Positions 30,487 through 40,186 of a stretch of DNA of 64,000 bases are shown here, piece after piece. The position numbers and the translations under genes are program-made. The stretch covers positions 1-64,000 of the IMG/VR virus record IMGVR_UViG_3300048834_000128. One strand, 5' to 3'. How positions within the stretch are numbered: position 1 is the stretch's first letter; each line of letters opens with the position of its first letter. Source of the DNA: a virus. The notes under the pieces are model-generated. The model was not told the DNA's origin and searched no databases. It saw only the letters and a program-made list of their open reading frames with translations.

Positions 30487-30660
30487 ATGAAAGTAAAAGA
30501 CCTAATCGAACAATTGAAGAAACAAGACCCTGAAAAGGATGTGATGATACAGCAAGGGGAGGAGTTCGACTATATGTTGGCACATTCCGTAAAGGTTATG
30601 GAGTTGGCAGATGAAGAAGAAGAAGAAAACATTGAGGCGGTTGTAATAAAATATTCATAA
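30487..30660 (+). CDS. Conserved small phage protein 'MKVKDLIEQL', 57 aa
   Basis: The frame from the ATG at 30487 to TAA at 30660 begins MKVKDLIEQLKKQDPEKDV, a start common to many short phage proteins (K-V-x-D-L-I-x-x-L...DP). It ends with a Glu-rich run and a beta strand. Function unknown. Confidence 0.65.
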   Translation: MKVKDLIEQLKKQDPEKDVMIQQGEEFDYMLAHSVKVMELADEEEEENIEAVVIKYS

Positions 30661-30664
30661 CACC

Positions 30665-30907
30665 ATGAGCGAAAAGAAACAGACGGCATTACAAATGTTA
30701 ATAGCCGATTTAGAAGAACAAGCAAATACTTGTCCAATGAAGGATAGGAAATTCTACATCTATTGCAAGACCTTAGCGATACAGAAGTTAGAAATGGAAC
30801 GTGAGCAGATAATTGAAAACCACGCATGGCTATTAAGTGGTGTAATGGATGAAGAATCAGCAAGGGAAAATGCAGAAGAATATTTTAAACAAACCTATGG
30901 AGAATAA
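30665..30907 (+). CDS. Hypothetical helical protein, 80 aa
   Basis: Almost entirely helical and charged (ALQMLIADLEEQANTCP, LAIQKLEMEREQIIENHAWLL), without any recognised family. It overlaps the next gene by 11 nt. Confidence 0.6.
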   Translation: MSEKKQTALQMLIADLEEQANTCPMKDRKFYIYCKTLAIQKLEMEREQIIENHAWLLSGVMDEESARENAEEYFKQTYGE

Positions 30908-31187
30908 ACCAACTGAAATATGGATAGATACATTAGCGATGTCTCAAGGCAAAATGTGCGATTACATAGGCACAAGTCAGCAAACCATTGACGATGTCAA
31001 ATACGTTTCAGCAGCCCACCATGCTAAAATAGTAAGCGAGTTAGATGATGAGGTGCATGAATTAGCAATGTCAAGATTTGAGTTGAACGTTGAGATTTTA
31101 AAATTAAAAGAGGAAATAGAGAGATTGAAAACGGAACTACTATTACAGAGAAACCTATTTAAAAACGCTAATAGAGAAGATATATGA
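30897..31187 (+). CDS. Coiled-coil hypothetical protein, 96 aa
   Basis: I start at the ATG at 30897 (MENKPTEIWIDTLAMSQGK) rather than the in-frame 30849, which would overlap the upstream gene by 59 nt. The C-terminal half is a coiled coil (VEILKLKEEIERLKTELLL). The N-terminal KPTEIWID occurs in many Bacteroidota phage proteins of unknown role. Confidence 0.6.
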   Translation: MENKPTEIWIDTLAMSQGKMCDYIGTSQQTIDDVKYVSAAHHAKIVSELDDEVHELAMSRFELNVEILKLKEEIERLKTELLLQRNLFKNANREDI

Positions 31188-31366
31188 AAGAGATAGTTAT
31201 TTACGAATTTCAATTAGATAGAATAATAGAAGCATTAAGAATAACCTCTAATATTCATAATTGCAAGACTAAAGAAACGTGTTTTGATAGGCAAGTTTGC
31301 CAAGCGTTGGCTTTTGCGAGAAACGCCAAAGAAGGGAATAAAGATAAACAAGTAAACTACCTATGA
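31184..31366 (+). CDS. Hypothetical protein, 60 aa
   Basis: A short helical protein with three cysteines (NCKTKETCFDRQVC). It overlaps both neighbours by 4 nt and so is translationally coupled. Function unknown. Confidence 0.6.
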   Translation: MKEIVIYEFQLDRIIEALRITSNIHNCKTKETCFDRQVCQALAFARNAKEGNKDKQVNYL

Positions 31367-31599
31367 ACCAACCCACCACAAGCGAATTAGACCTCTACAT
31401 AAATTCAATCGTAGATAGGTTAAGAGATAAGTACGGATATGCAGATAGGAATAGATTGAAGACGTGCGTCAATTTCTTCTACATAGATTTTGACTTACAA
31501 TCTGAGTCTATGCCTCACAAAGTAGATATCCCCTACTCAGAACTCGAAGAAAGCATGAAAGAAAATACATTACCAAAACAGATTGAAGAAATATTATGA
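31363..31599 (+). CDS. Hypothetical protein, 78 aa
   Basis: An acidic helical protein with a central beta stretch (VNFFYIDFDLQSE). No motif is recognised. It is coupled by 4-nt overlaps on both sides. Confidence 0.6.
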   Translation: MNQPTTSELDLYINSIVDRLRDKYGYADRNRLKTCVNFFYIDFDLQSESMPHKVDIPYSELEESMKENTLPKQIEEIL

Positions 31600-31925
31600 G
31601 CAAAAAAAGAAAACAATCGCATACGACGACTAAAAACACAATAAAGAAAGTTCCCGTAACGAGATTATTGGTCATTGGGTTGAAATTGGAAACATGGCAC
31701 AAGGAATTTGTAACTGACTTTCTAATGGAAGATGATTTTCATAGGTTATTCTATAAATGGTATGATGACCCAAAAACAACCGATTGGTCTCCCGAAAGCC
31801 TTATCCTATATATTAAAAATATCCACCCAAACAGAATATGTGTTTTAAAAGAGGATTATGACAACATAACCAAAGGTAAAGTCATTGAAGCAACAAGAGA
31901 AGAATGGCTAAGAGAACAGAATTAA
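31596..31925 (+). CDS. Hypothetical protein, 109 aa
   Basis: The basic N-terminus (SKKRKQSHTTTKNTIKKV) is followed by LLVIGLKLETWHKEFV and a Trp/Tyr-rich helical body. The basic tail might bind nucleic acid. No family is recognised. Confidence 0.6.
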   Translation: MSKKRKQSHTTTKNTIKKVPVTRLLVIGLKLETWHKEFVTDFLMEDDFHRLFYKWYDDPKTTDWSPESLILYIKNIHPNRICVLKEDYDNITKGKVIEATREEWLREQN

Positions 31926-31948
31926 CCAAGATAAATTAAAGATATATT

Positions 31949-32266
31949 ATGTTTATAGGCGAATTAAAAAGAATGGAAAAAAGATACGAATATAGAGGTG
32001 TTAATTATACCATATCCGTAGATATGGGCAATATATCTAAAGGCCCAAGTAGTGCTAAAAACCCGCATGACCCACGATGGCGTGAGCATATAATAGTTTA
32101 TGAACGTGTTCCAATATCGAACTTAAGAAAAGTCTTGTATGTGTCTAATGACACAATAAACGGCCTCGAAGAATTAGCACAAACCAAAATAGACGAACTA
32201 CTCGATGGTAGATACCATGAAATAATTAGGACTCTCAGGTATAATGAATTTACAGAAGTAAAATAA
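31949..32266 (+). CDS. Hypothetical protein, 105 aa
   Basis: A mixed alpha/beta protein; the true start may be the Met at codon 9 (MEKRYEYRGVNYTISVD), which begins the better-looking domain. Function unknown. It is the last gene of the AT-rich block before the tail genes. Confidence 0.6.
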   Translation: MFIGELKRMEKRYEYRGVNYTISVDMGNISKGPSSAKNPHDPRWREHIIVYERVPISNLRKVLYVSNDTINGLEELAQTKIDELLDGRYHEIIRTLRYNEFTEVK

Positions 32267-32379
32267 AGGAATTATTATAACCTTTGAAAAAATCCCGTAA
32301 CTGCAATATCTGTAAATCAAGAATGGAATACCCAAGACCTGCCTCTTTTTATTAAATAACTACCTATTGTCTAATTTGC

Positions 32380-32387
32380 TAAATTTG
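32380..32387 (+). promoter_or_regulatory. Promoter -7 box before the tail module
   Basis: TAAATTTG lies 23 nt before the ATG at 32411, within the 144-bp gap that separates the AT-rich small genes from the structural genes. The -33 element is unclear. Confidence 0.45.
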
Positions 32388-32410
32388 CTGTCAACAAACA
32401 AACAGGCAAA

Positions 32411-34618
32411 ATGGCATTCTCTGACTCAAACCTGCTAATAGGTCTCGGCTTCGACCTGACCAACGCACCAAAGGACTTCAACCTTACCGACAATACCGAC
32501 TACTCCGACCTTACCTATACGGATATATTCGGTGTCCTAAAGGCAGTCGACCCTTCAGGATCTCAATTCTACAACAATACCGACTTCAATGACCCGGATA
32601 TCGACTATAACTCGTCCGATACTTCCGCAGCACTCGGTTCACTACCTTTGGACTCAGACGGACTCGTTAAGACCGGAACATATCAGTTCACCTATTCGGT
32701 AAAGATTGTGGACATGCTGCAGTCTTTGACCATAGTGAGCAATGATTCTGGAGCGAAGACATTCACGGTAAGCGGAAACCAGGTTGCGTTGATTCAGGCT
32801 GCAAGTGCTGCAGATTGGGAGTGCGTGGATGCGGTTACTACTGCATTGACCATCATAAGTGCAACATACAGTTCCTCGACTCAACTTACCACTGTCACCA
32901 TTGATGAAACTCTCGGAGCGTTGACCGCACTCGCTCAGTTCCAATGGACGGTAGACAGGGAGTATTCAAAACTCGTATCTCAGGTCTACTCATACGAAAC
33001 TCCTTCGGTCTGCCTTAATTGGGTAAGCGACGAATGTTGCTCCTCAATGACAATTACCGATGTGACGACCTATTTCTCAGGTGCGACCGTTACAAGACTC
33101 CATACCGTAAGTTACCCGATCGGGATTTCTCCCGCACCTGCCGACCTTACAAGTCCTCTGCAGGAGTTCTCAATTACACCTATATGGACGGGAACTTGGG
33201 TCGATATCTTTACCGCAGACGTTGAAGCGGTCAACGGAATCATAACCATAACCGATTCGGTAAGGGGAGTCAAGGAACACAATGTTTCAAGCGACGAATC
33301 CTTATGTCAGGCATACACTTGTCTGGCAAATATGTCTACAAAATACAACACATTCTTAGTCACCGCACCTCAGAAAGCGATGGAGATGAGTAAGTTCATC
33401 GACCAGGCAAGTATCGCATTCATGGCGTACACGGTAGGCAAGAGATGTGGACAGAGCGACTATGCTTCCCATTTACAGGCGATATTTACGATTGCCGACT
33501 CATGCGGATGTGGTTGTTCAAGTTGCAACGATTGTTCAAGCACTCCTACTCAGGTAGTGGGATGCTGCGAGAATGTAGGCAGTTCCGATTATACGATAGT
33601 GATTCAGTCTACGGGCGGATCGCTGACCGTAACATCAAATACCGTAGGAGACACCACGACCTTTGAACTATCTGTAACGGGGTCTTGGCTCACCACTCAG
33701 ATTAACAATGCGATAGGTGCTGCAAGTATCGGGGATTTGTCAGATGTCGACGTGACGACTGCTACTCCTGCCACAGGTCAGGTTCTCGTATGGAACAACG
33801 GAACGGGTAAATGGGAGAGGGCAACGGCACAGGTATCGCTTCTCGAACTTACCGATGTAGACGATACGGGACTTGCCGACGAAATGATAATGTACTACGA
33901 TGCAGGTACTCAGACATTCAAGTTCAGACTTGAAACCGCACTTGCATTGGAAGACCTTTCAGACGTGACAATCACCGCAATAGCGACCAACGATATCATC
34001 AAATGGAACGGAAGTGCTTGGGTGAACGTCGACAACTTCCTATCATTGCTTACCGATGTAAACACTACGGGCATAGCAGACGGTTCTGCACTTGAATGGG
34101 ATACCGCAACAAGCAAATGGATAGTGTTTACGCCTAAGAAGACATTGGCAAGTCTGGATGATGTAAACTTCTTAGGTCTTGCTGACAACGACAGAATACA
34201 ATATAACACGGGGTCGGATTGGACTAATAAACCACTCCCTGCATTTACATACGGAGCGGCATCTTTTGCATCAGGATATGGTGCTACTCTTGCAGGTTTC
34301 CACGATTTTGGGTATGCTATTGACGTAATAACCAACGAGATAACAATAAGGGGTGCAATATCTAACTCTAACGGTGCTTCGGGTACTGCAATAACTCCCG
34401 TAACACTTCCCGTCGGTTACAGACCTCAGCAGACCATTCCTTTCCATTGTACGGTAGGGGGTGGAGTTGCAAACGCCATAGCAATCGGAGAAATACAGAC
34501 GGACGGAGATATCGTCATATACTCATACTACAATCCTGCAGACGGAGTTCTTACGGACGGAATACCTGCAGGTGCGATTCTTTTATCACCATCGGTTAAA
34601 TTCTATTCAGCAATCTAA
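32411..34618 (+). CDS. Virion fibre/collar-like protein with DV-repeats, 735 aa
   Basis: The N-terminal ~330 residues look like a virion-attachment region. A Cys-rich patch (CGCGCSSCNDC, then GCCEN) follows at about 365-395. From about 440 to 630, five copies of a 'L-(S/T/D)-D-V ... W/Y-N...W' unit occur, for example LSDVDVTTATP and LTDVNTTGIAD, a repeat common in phage fibre shafts. The C-terminal 90 residues form a beta-rich tip (ITPVTLPVGYRPQQTIPFHC). It shares its stop/start base with the next connector gene, so it is probably part of the head fibre or tail collar. Confidence 0.65.
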   Translation: MAFSDSNLLIGLGFDLTNAPKDFNLTDNTDYSDLTYTDIFGVLKAVDPSGSQFYNNTDFNDPDIDYNSSDTSAALGSLPLDSDGLVKTGTYQFTYSVKIVDMLQSLTIVSNDSGAKTFTVSGNQVALIQAASAADWECVDAVTTALTIISATYSSSTQLTTVTIDETLGALTALAQFQWTVDREYSKLVSQVYSYETPSVCLNWVSDECCSSMTITDVTTYFSGATVTRLHTVSYPIGISPAPADLTSPLQEFSITPIWTGTWVDIFTADVEAVNGIITITDSVRGVKEHNVSSDESLCQAYTCLANMSTKYNTFLVTAPQKAMEMSKFIDQASIAFMAYTVGKRCGQSDYASHLQAIFTIADSCGCGCSSCNDCSSTPTQVVGCCENVGSSDYTIVIQSTGGSLTVTSNTVGDTTTFELSVTGSWLTTQINNAIGAASIGDLSDVDVTTATPATGQVLVWNNGTGKWERATAQVSLLELTDVDDTGLADEMIMYYDAGTQTFKFRLETALALEDLSDVTITAIATNDIIKWNGSAWVNVDNFLSLLTDVNTTGIADGSALEWDTATSKWIVFTPKKTLASLDDVNFLGLADNDRIQYNTGSDWTNKPLPAFTYGAASFASGYGATLAGFHDFGYAIDVITNEITIRGAISNSNGASGTAITPVTLPVGYRPQQTIPFHCTVGGGVANAIAIGEIQTDGDIVIYSYYNPADGVLTDGIPAGAILLSPSVKFYSAI

Positions 34619-35301
34619 TGACAGTAGACGAGATATATCAATGGGTGAACCTTGAACTTAACAAGTCACAGACGGGAGGCACACTGAATCCCGAGGAGTT
34701 CAACCTTGCATTGAAGTGGGCGAATCAGCAGTACTTCAAGACAAAGTACGGACTGCCCGAAACGTATACCCCAGGAACACCATTGCCTCCCCAAGCATGG
34801 AGTATCACTCAGGAGAATATCGACGCATTGAGTCCGTTCCTTAAAGGTAAGGGCGGAAGGGATTACCCTGCATTAAAGGTTGACATCGACGGAAGGGCAA
34901 GTATCCCGCCTGACTATGTACACGTCTCATCGGTAAGATATGGAAATAAGGCGGTAGAGGTATTGTCAAACGACGTATTGGGAGACAGACTTTCAAGTGC
35001 CTTGGTATATCCGAGCGAAAAATATCCGATATGTACCTTTTATGGAGGGTATATTCAGTTCCATCCCGTCAGTTTGGGATTTGTGAACTTTGACTATCTG
35101 CGAATGCCTGAGACTCCCGTTTGGGCATATACGGTGGTGAACGACCAAGCGGTGTACAATAGCAATGCTTCAATTCAGTTGGAATGGAACCCGATATACC
35201 ATATTGATATCGCTAACCTGACCTTACAGTATGCTGCAAATAACCTGCGTGACCAACTGGCGATGCAGATGGCGAATAATGTTAAAATACAAGGACAATA
35301 A
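34618..35301 (+). CDS. Head-tail connector-like protein, 227 aa
   Basis: The first of three similarly sized proteins between a fibre gene and the 1136-aa protein, the place of ring or adaptor proteins in crAss-like and podoviral tails. It starts MTVDEIYQWVNLELNKSQ and has a helical N-terminal half (FNLALKWANQQYFKTKYG) and a beta-rich middle, as typical adaptors do. It overlaps both neighbours by one base (TAATG). The role is inferred from context. Confidence 0.55.
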   Translation: MTVDEIYQWVNLELNKSQTGGTLNPEEFNLALKWANQQYFKTKYGLPETYTPGTPLPPQAWSITQENIDALSPFLKGKGGRDYPALKVDIDGRASIPPDYVHVSSVRYGNKAVEVLSNDVLGDRLSSALVYPSEKYPICTFYGGYIQFHPVSLGFVNFDYLRMPETPVWAYTVVNDQAVYNSNASIQLEWNPIYHIDIANLTLQYAANNLRDQLAMQMANNVKIQGQ

Positions 35302-35945
35302 TGAATAAGGCACAGATAACGGAGTTGGTTCGTCGCAGTCTCAGTGGCGGTGACGCCCCCGCAGAACTTCGTGGCAGATACCATGAGAAGGAGATAGAGG
35401 CGTATCTTGACCTTGCATACGAATCCCTATTCAACGCAGACCCTTCCGAAAGGCAGGAGATGAGGGCGGAATTGGGACTTGATGCTTGGAAGTACGACAA
35501 ACTCACCAAATCATACAAACTCGATATTGAATTTGATTCAGATACCGAAAAGTATTATTCGACACTACCTGTCAATGTGACCTCGATAGTGGACAACACG
35601 GGTATCAGAATGGTACACCCTTTAAAGGAGGAAACCTCGGTGTTCTTTCCGAGACATCAGACGGATGCGTTCCTTATGGGAGGACTCGACGTAAATCAGT
35701 TCTCCGATATGGTCTACTACTACCTTGAAGGAAAGACCTTGTGGTACACGGGTTCGATAGACTGCAATTGGAAGCAGGTACGGGCGAAACTATTCATAAA
35801 GTTCAGCGAATTTGACGATACCGACGATATATCTTTGCCCGACGGAAAGGACATGCAACTGATTCAGATAGCGATTCAAATGCTACAGGCTAAGAAACCT
35901 CAAGATATTTTAGACGATAACGCACCAATACAGACAGCACAATAA
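35301..35945 (+). CDS. Head-tail connector-like protein, 214 aa
   Basis: Starts MNKAQITELVRRSLSGGD and continues helical to about 75 (KEIEAYLDLAYESLFN), then turns beta-rich (YYSTLPVNVTSIVDNTGIRMVHPL) with a C-terminal helix (LIQIAIQMLQAKKPQDIL). This helix-sheet-helix plan is typical of ring proteins stacked under the portal. It is coupled to its neighbours by TAATG overlaps. No exact family is recognised. Confidence 0.55.
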   Translation: MNKAQITELVRRSLSGGDAPAELRGRYHEKEIEAYLDLAYESLFNADPSERQEMRAELGLDAWKYDKLTKSYKLDIEFDSDTEKYYSTLPVNVTSIVDNTGIRMVHPLKEETSVFFPRHQTDAFLMGGLDVNQFSDMVYYYLEGKTLWYTGSIDCNWKQVRAKLFIKFSEFDDTDDISLPDGKDMQLIQIAIQMLQAKKPQDILDDNAPIQTAQ

Positions 35946-36715
35946 TGGCAGAAAAACCCTCATACGCACTAACGATAGCACAGGTTGTCAAATCTTTCCA
36001 AAACGAGCGTGGCGAAAAGACGCTTACCAATTTCGAGAGATACATGCAGATGGCACTCGAAGGATTCAGCGACATGAACGTGTTCGAGATTAACTCGATA
36101 GAGGTCGTGTATCTTACCATCGACCCCGAAACCATGATTGCCGAACTGCCCGCCGACTTCATCACCATGACCAAGATGGGCATTAATATCAACGGAAAGA
36201 TGTGGACCCTTACGGTAAACAACGACATTCTGTTGCCTCCTCCTTCAAGTATATGCGATATCGAACCGGCAGCAGTACCCGGAACTCAGGTCATAACGGA
36301 TCCGATCGGAGGATATTATTTCGCACCTCACTACAACAGGTCGGGCAGATATGTAGACACCTTATACGGAGTAGGTGGAGGATTCAATACCGCTTATTAC
36401 AGGATTGACATGTCGAGAAGGATTATCTACTTCCAAGGCAGGATTCCTAATAATGAGGTGATACTTGAGTATAAATCGTCAGGCATTAAGGGCAGTGGAA
36501 CGATAGTGCCGAGACAGGCGGTTCCTGCATTAAAGGCATACCTTCATTGGAAGTCAACAGAATATGACGGTCGTATATCAATGGGCGAAAAGATGCGTAA
36601 GGAGAACCTTTACGATAAGGAACTTGTCAAACTTACCCAACTCGAAAACTCATTCACGGTCAGCGAATTTTTGGATACAATGTACTCAACTTATAGTCAA
36701 ACTGTTAAGAGATAA
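35945..36715 (+). CDS. Tail hub/connector-like protein, 256 aa
   Basis: The N-terminal helix pair (ERYMQMALEGFSDMNVF) is followed by a strand stretch with VYLTIDPETMIAELPADFITMTKMGININGKMWTLTVN. This resembles the 'tail hub' or stabilisation proteins adjacent to the muzzle gene in crAss-like phages. A Gly-rich loop (GVGGGFN) lies in the middle. Placement by order and pattern only. Confidence 0.55.
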   Translation: MAEKPSYALTIAQVVKSFQNERGEKTLTNFERYMQMALEGFSDMNVFEINSIEVVYLTIDPETMIAELPADFITMTKMGININGKMWTLTVNNDILLPPPSSICDIEPAAVPGTQVITDPIGGYYFAPHYNRSGRYVDTLYGVGGGFNTAYYRIDMSRRIIYFQGRIPNNEVILEYKSSGIKGSGTIVPRQAVPALKAYLHWKSTEYDGRISMGEKMRKENLYDKELVKLTQLENSFTVSEFLDTMYSTYSQTVKR

Positions 36716-36721
36716 TAATAA

Positions 36722-39700
36722 ATGTCAGACATTAAAGACCAAAGATACTTCTGGGGAGGCATCGACTCGGACAGCGATTTTCGTAACGTCATGCCCGAAG
36801 ATTACATTTCGGCACACAACATCGTTTCGGGTCTTTCTAAGATAGGCGGAGTGACCAACTTCAAAGGCAATACGCTTGTTCCATATTCCCTACCTACGGG
36901 CAACAACACCTGCATAGGAACCCTTAGAAACATCAAGGAGAACTCAATCATCTATTGGGTCTATAATGACCAAGGCAACCATTCAATACTCGAATACTAC
37001 TGCGATACCAATTCCATACTCCCGATACTTGAACCCGATGCCGCATTGGGATTCACTACCGACTTCTTGGGATTCACACTTGACCATAAGATACATTCTG
37101 CGAACATCATAAACGACCTTCTGTTTTGGACAGATAATAATGTATCCCCAAGGCAGATAAACAAGAAGTCCGCAAGGGCGTTTCTCAATCAGACACCTCC
37201 GAGTGCCGACGTGTTCCCTTATGACAATCTGATAGCGACTTCTTTGGTAGAGGCGTACAAGACTCAGTTTCTTGAAACAATCAAGTACAAGCCCGAATCA
37301 CAACCCCTTATAGACCTTCGATACGACCCTACGAGAAAGACCAACTATCTGAGGGAGAAGATGGTGCAGGTAAGATACAGGTATATCTACCTTGACAACG
37401 AGCCTTCGAGGTGGAGTGACGGGTCCTATGTATCATTGCCAACGGGAGTCGAGAATATCAACGGACCCGACTATAACATGATAGCGAACAACTATCTGAG
37501 GGTATTCGTAAACACGGGGCATCCCAACGTAAAGGAGATTGAACTCGCATTCAGGTTCGGGAATACGGAAGCATGGGGTAGACTCGATACCCCGATACGC
37601 AAGTATGACAATGACAATCAGAGACTACTTTCGGATTTCACGGTGGTCACATACGACTTCTACAATGACTCGGTTCTTATCATACAACCCGACGAAATAG
37701 ACAACTATGATGCGGTTCCTTTAAAATCAAAGACTCAGGAAATAGTTGACAACAACATATTGGTATATGCAAATAATGAGGAAGGGTACGAAAATCCCGA
37801 CCTTGATGCAAGTATTACCTATTATAATGAGTTGACGGATATGGGAGAACCCGAACTCGATGACTTCAAATATGTACTCGATACGACAAACTATCTCCTT
37901 ATACCTATGAACAAGGGTGAGTTGACAGTCGGGTGTACACTTACCTTCTTTGCAAACTATTTTGCCCCCGTAAGTGATTTCTATATCAGTTACGCATTTC
38001 AGGAAGACGATTTCATAAATTGGCCGTATAATTTCCAAGAAAGCCTTTATCAGATGATGGTAAACTCGTTGGTTCCACCCGTATCTCCAAGTACCGTAAA
38101 CAAGGTGGCATCATATAATTATTTGGGAACTGATTATGCTGCAATAACCATTGACAATGCTTCTATTGACGATTTAACGGTTCTGACCCCATTTAAGAAA
38201 ATACCTTCATGGAAGAAAGGTGCATGGCACCCGTTCGGAATAGTCTACAAGGATATACAAGGTCGGGATGGCGGAGTTCTTACGGGTCAGTCATTGGCAT
38301 TATACAATCCGTATCTGCCCGAAATATTTCCTCTGACTTCACTTGACAATCAGTTCGCATACAAGTCTCAGGCAAGGATTACCATTAACCACCAACCTCC
38401 GATTTGGGCACACACCTACGAGATAGTATATGCCACCAATGACCTTCTTAAATACACCCAATTCGCAGTCAAGGATAATCCTACTCAGGACGTCAACGGG
38501 AATTACAACATAAAATGCGACTACATTATCGACTATATAAACGATGTAAGGGTTGACGGTTCACTCGACTTTCAGTTTGAAACGGGAGACAAGTTGAGAT
38601 TCATTGCAAACACCGACAACTATTGTTCCATGTATGTGGAAGCGAAGGTATTGGCGTTCGATACATCTACAAACGTATTGACCGTTTCGGCATATTCATC
38701 TTCTCAGATTACCGCAGGGATGGGCACCCCTACTCAGGAAGGCACGCTTGTGGAACTATTTCAGAACAAGACCCTTGCCACTCAGGAAGACAGACCATAT
38801 TTTGCAATCGGAGAAACCTACTCGGTACTCAATGCAGGTACGGCAACCCGTGCCCATCAAGGCAATCTTGTCAATCAGAACACTACCCTCGGGATACCTG
38901 CACAACTTTCATTAAATAGAGGGGACTGCTATATCTACCGAAGGTATTTCGATGACAACACGCTTGAAACAATGGTGGAATCCGAGAATTTCAGCGATGT
39001 GTATGCTTCAAGGAATATCGACATTTCATCATTGTATGTGGTGATTCCGAACAACAGGACTCGTAGATACGAACAAGGATTAAGGCACTCAGGAAGGTAT
39101 TTTCCGAACACCAATGTAAACAATATATGCAGGTTCGGAGGTAGCGATACAGACACCCTTAATACAATGTACGGACCTATCAACAGGATAATGGCGATAG
39201 GATACACCTTGAAATGCCTTCAGACCAAGAAGAACACCTCGATATACATTGACCGAAACATGATATTCAATGCCGACGGAACATATCAGTTGGCGACAAC
39301 GGACAAGGTATTCGGCAATAAGAACCCGAGCGAACTCGACTACGGATGTATGCACCCCGAAAGCGTTGTGGCGGACGACAGACAGATGTACTTCTTCGAC
39401 GTAAACACGGGGTCATTCATTCAGGATTCGGCAAATGGAATGATACCTATTAGTGATTACAAGGCAAGGACATTCTTCCGTGACATATCAAATCTGATAA
39501 AGAACAATCCCGATATCTATGTGTACTCGGGAGTTGACAATGCGAACGACTACATAAACGTCACCTTCATCGACACGGGACTGGTTCCTGCGATTGAGGA
39601 TACCACGATAGTCTATCAACCTTCTTCTAACAGATGGAAGACATTCACCGACTACCTGCCCGAATACTACGGGTCAAACGCACTCGTGATAGCGATGTTC

Positions 39701-40132
39701 AAGGATGGTCAGTTGTGGACGGGCAATACCAATGCGATAAGAAATAGTTTCTTCGGGGTGACATATCCTTCAAAAGTGAAGACCGTTTCAAACATGGATT
39801 TCGCCAAGATAAAGGTATTCTTAGCGGTTGCAATCTATTCAAACAAGACATGGTTCAGTCCTAACGACGGAGATATCAACGTACTGCCTTCGGTAACGTA
39901 TCCTCAAGGGATGACATCAAGGTTGCTCGAGTCGAAGTTCAGGTGGAAGGAAGGTGTTTCTTATAGCGAATACATGAGGGATTTGCTGACTCCGAACACT
40001 ACCAACCCAATCATCAACGGAAGGAAACTGAGGGGAGAATGCCTCGTGCAGGAAATCCGCAACGAAGATACCGACGAAGTGATACTCTATTCCGTGATAG
40101 TTCACTCCACTCCGAGCGAAATGTCCAAATAA
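36722..40132 (+). CDS. Large tail protein, muzzle/stopper-like, 1136 aa
   Basis: The N-terminus DQRYFWGGIDSDSDFRNVMPEDYISAHNI follows the 'GG-(x)-(D)-x-D..I....Y..A.N' start of the large tail proteins that close the short tail in crAss-like phages (muzzle). The rest is long, beta-rich and full of Asn, Asp and Tyr, with no coiled coil. It follows three connector-like genes and precedes the internal virion proteins, which supports a tail-tube end or stopper role. No enzymatic domain is visible. Confidence 0.6.
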   Translation: MSDIKDQRYFWGGIDSDSDFRNVMPEDYISAHNIVSGLSKIGGVTNFKGNTLVPYSLPTGNNTCIGTLRNIKENSIIYWVYNDQGNHSILEYYCDTNSILPILEPDAALGFTTDFLGFTLDHKIHSANIINDLLFWTDNNVSPRQINKKSARAFLNQTPPSADVFPYDNLIATSLVEAYKTQFLETIKYKPESQPLIDLRYDPTRKTNYLREKMVQVRYRYIYLDNEPSRWSDGSYVSLPTGVENINGPDYNMIANNYLRVFVNTGHPNVKEIELAFRFGNTEAWGRLDTPIRKYDNDNQRLLSDFTVVTYDFYNDSVLIIQPDEIDNYDAVPLKSKTQEIVDNNILVYANNEEGYENPDLDASITYYNELTDMGEPELDDFKYVLDTTNYLLIPMNKGELTVGCTLTFFANYFAPVSDFYISYAFQEDDFINWPYNFQESLYQMMVNSLVPPVSPSTVNKVASYNYLGTDYAAITIDNASIDDLTVLTPFKKIPSWKKGAWHPFGIVYKDIQGRDGGVLTGQSLALYNPYLPEIFPLTSLDNQFAYKSQARITINHQPPIWAHTYEIVYATNDLLKYTQFAVKDNPTQDVNGNYNIKCDYIIDYINDVRVDGSLDFQFETGDKLRFIANTDNYCSMYVEAKVLAFDTSTNVLTVSAYSSSQITAGMGTPTQEGTLVELFQNKTLATQEDRPYFAIGETYSVLNAGTATRAHQGNLVNQNTTLGIPAQLSLNRGDCYIYRRYFDDNTLETMVESENFSDVYASRNIDISSLYVVIPNNRTRRYEQGLRHSGRYFPNTNVNNICRFGGSDTDTLNTMYGPINRIMAIGYTLKCLQTKKNTSIYIDRNMIFNADGTYQLATTDKVFGNKNPSELDYGCMHPESVVADDRQMYFFDVNTGSFIQDSANGMIPISDYKARTFFRDISNLIKNNPDIYVYSGVDNANDYINVTFIDTGLVPAIEDTTIVYQPSSNRWKTFTDYLPEYYGSNALVIAMFKDGQLWTGNTNAIRNSFFGVTYPSKVKTVSNMDFAKIKVFLAVAIYSNKTWFSPNDGDINVLPSVTYPQGMTSRLLESKFRWKEGVSYSEYMRDLLTPNTTNPIINGRKLRGECLVQEIRNEDTDEVILYSVIVHSTPSEMSK

Positions 40133-40152
40133 CAACAAACATATTAATTTCT

Positions 40153-40160
40153 TACATTTG
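40153..40160 (+). promoter_or_regulatory. Promoter -7 box before the internal virion genes
   Basis: TACATTTG lies 26 nt before the ATG at 40187 in a 54-bp gap. No good -33 element is seen. Confidence 0.45.
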
Positions 40161-40186
40161 TACTCTATAAAGCAATCTGAGGACAA

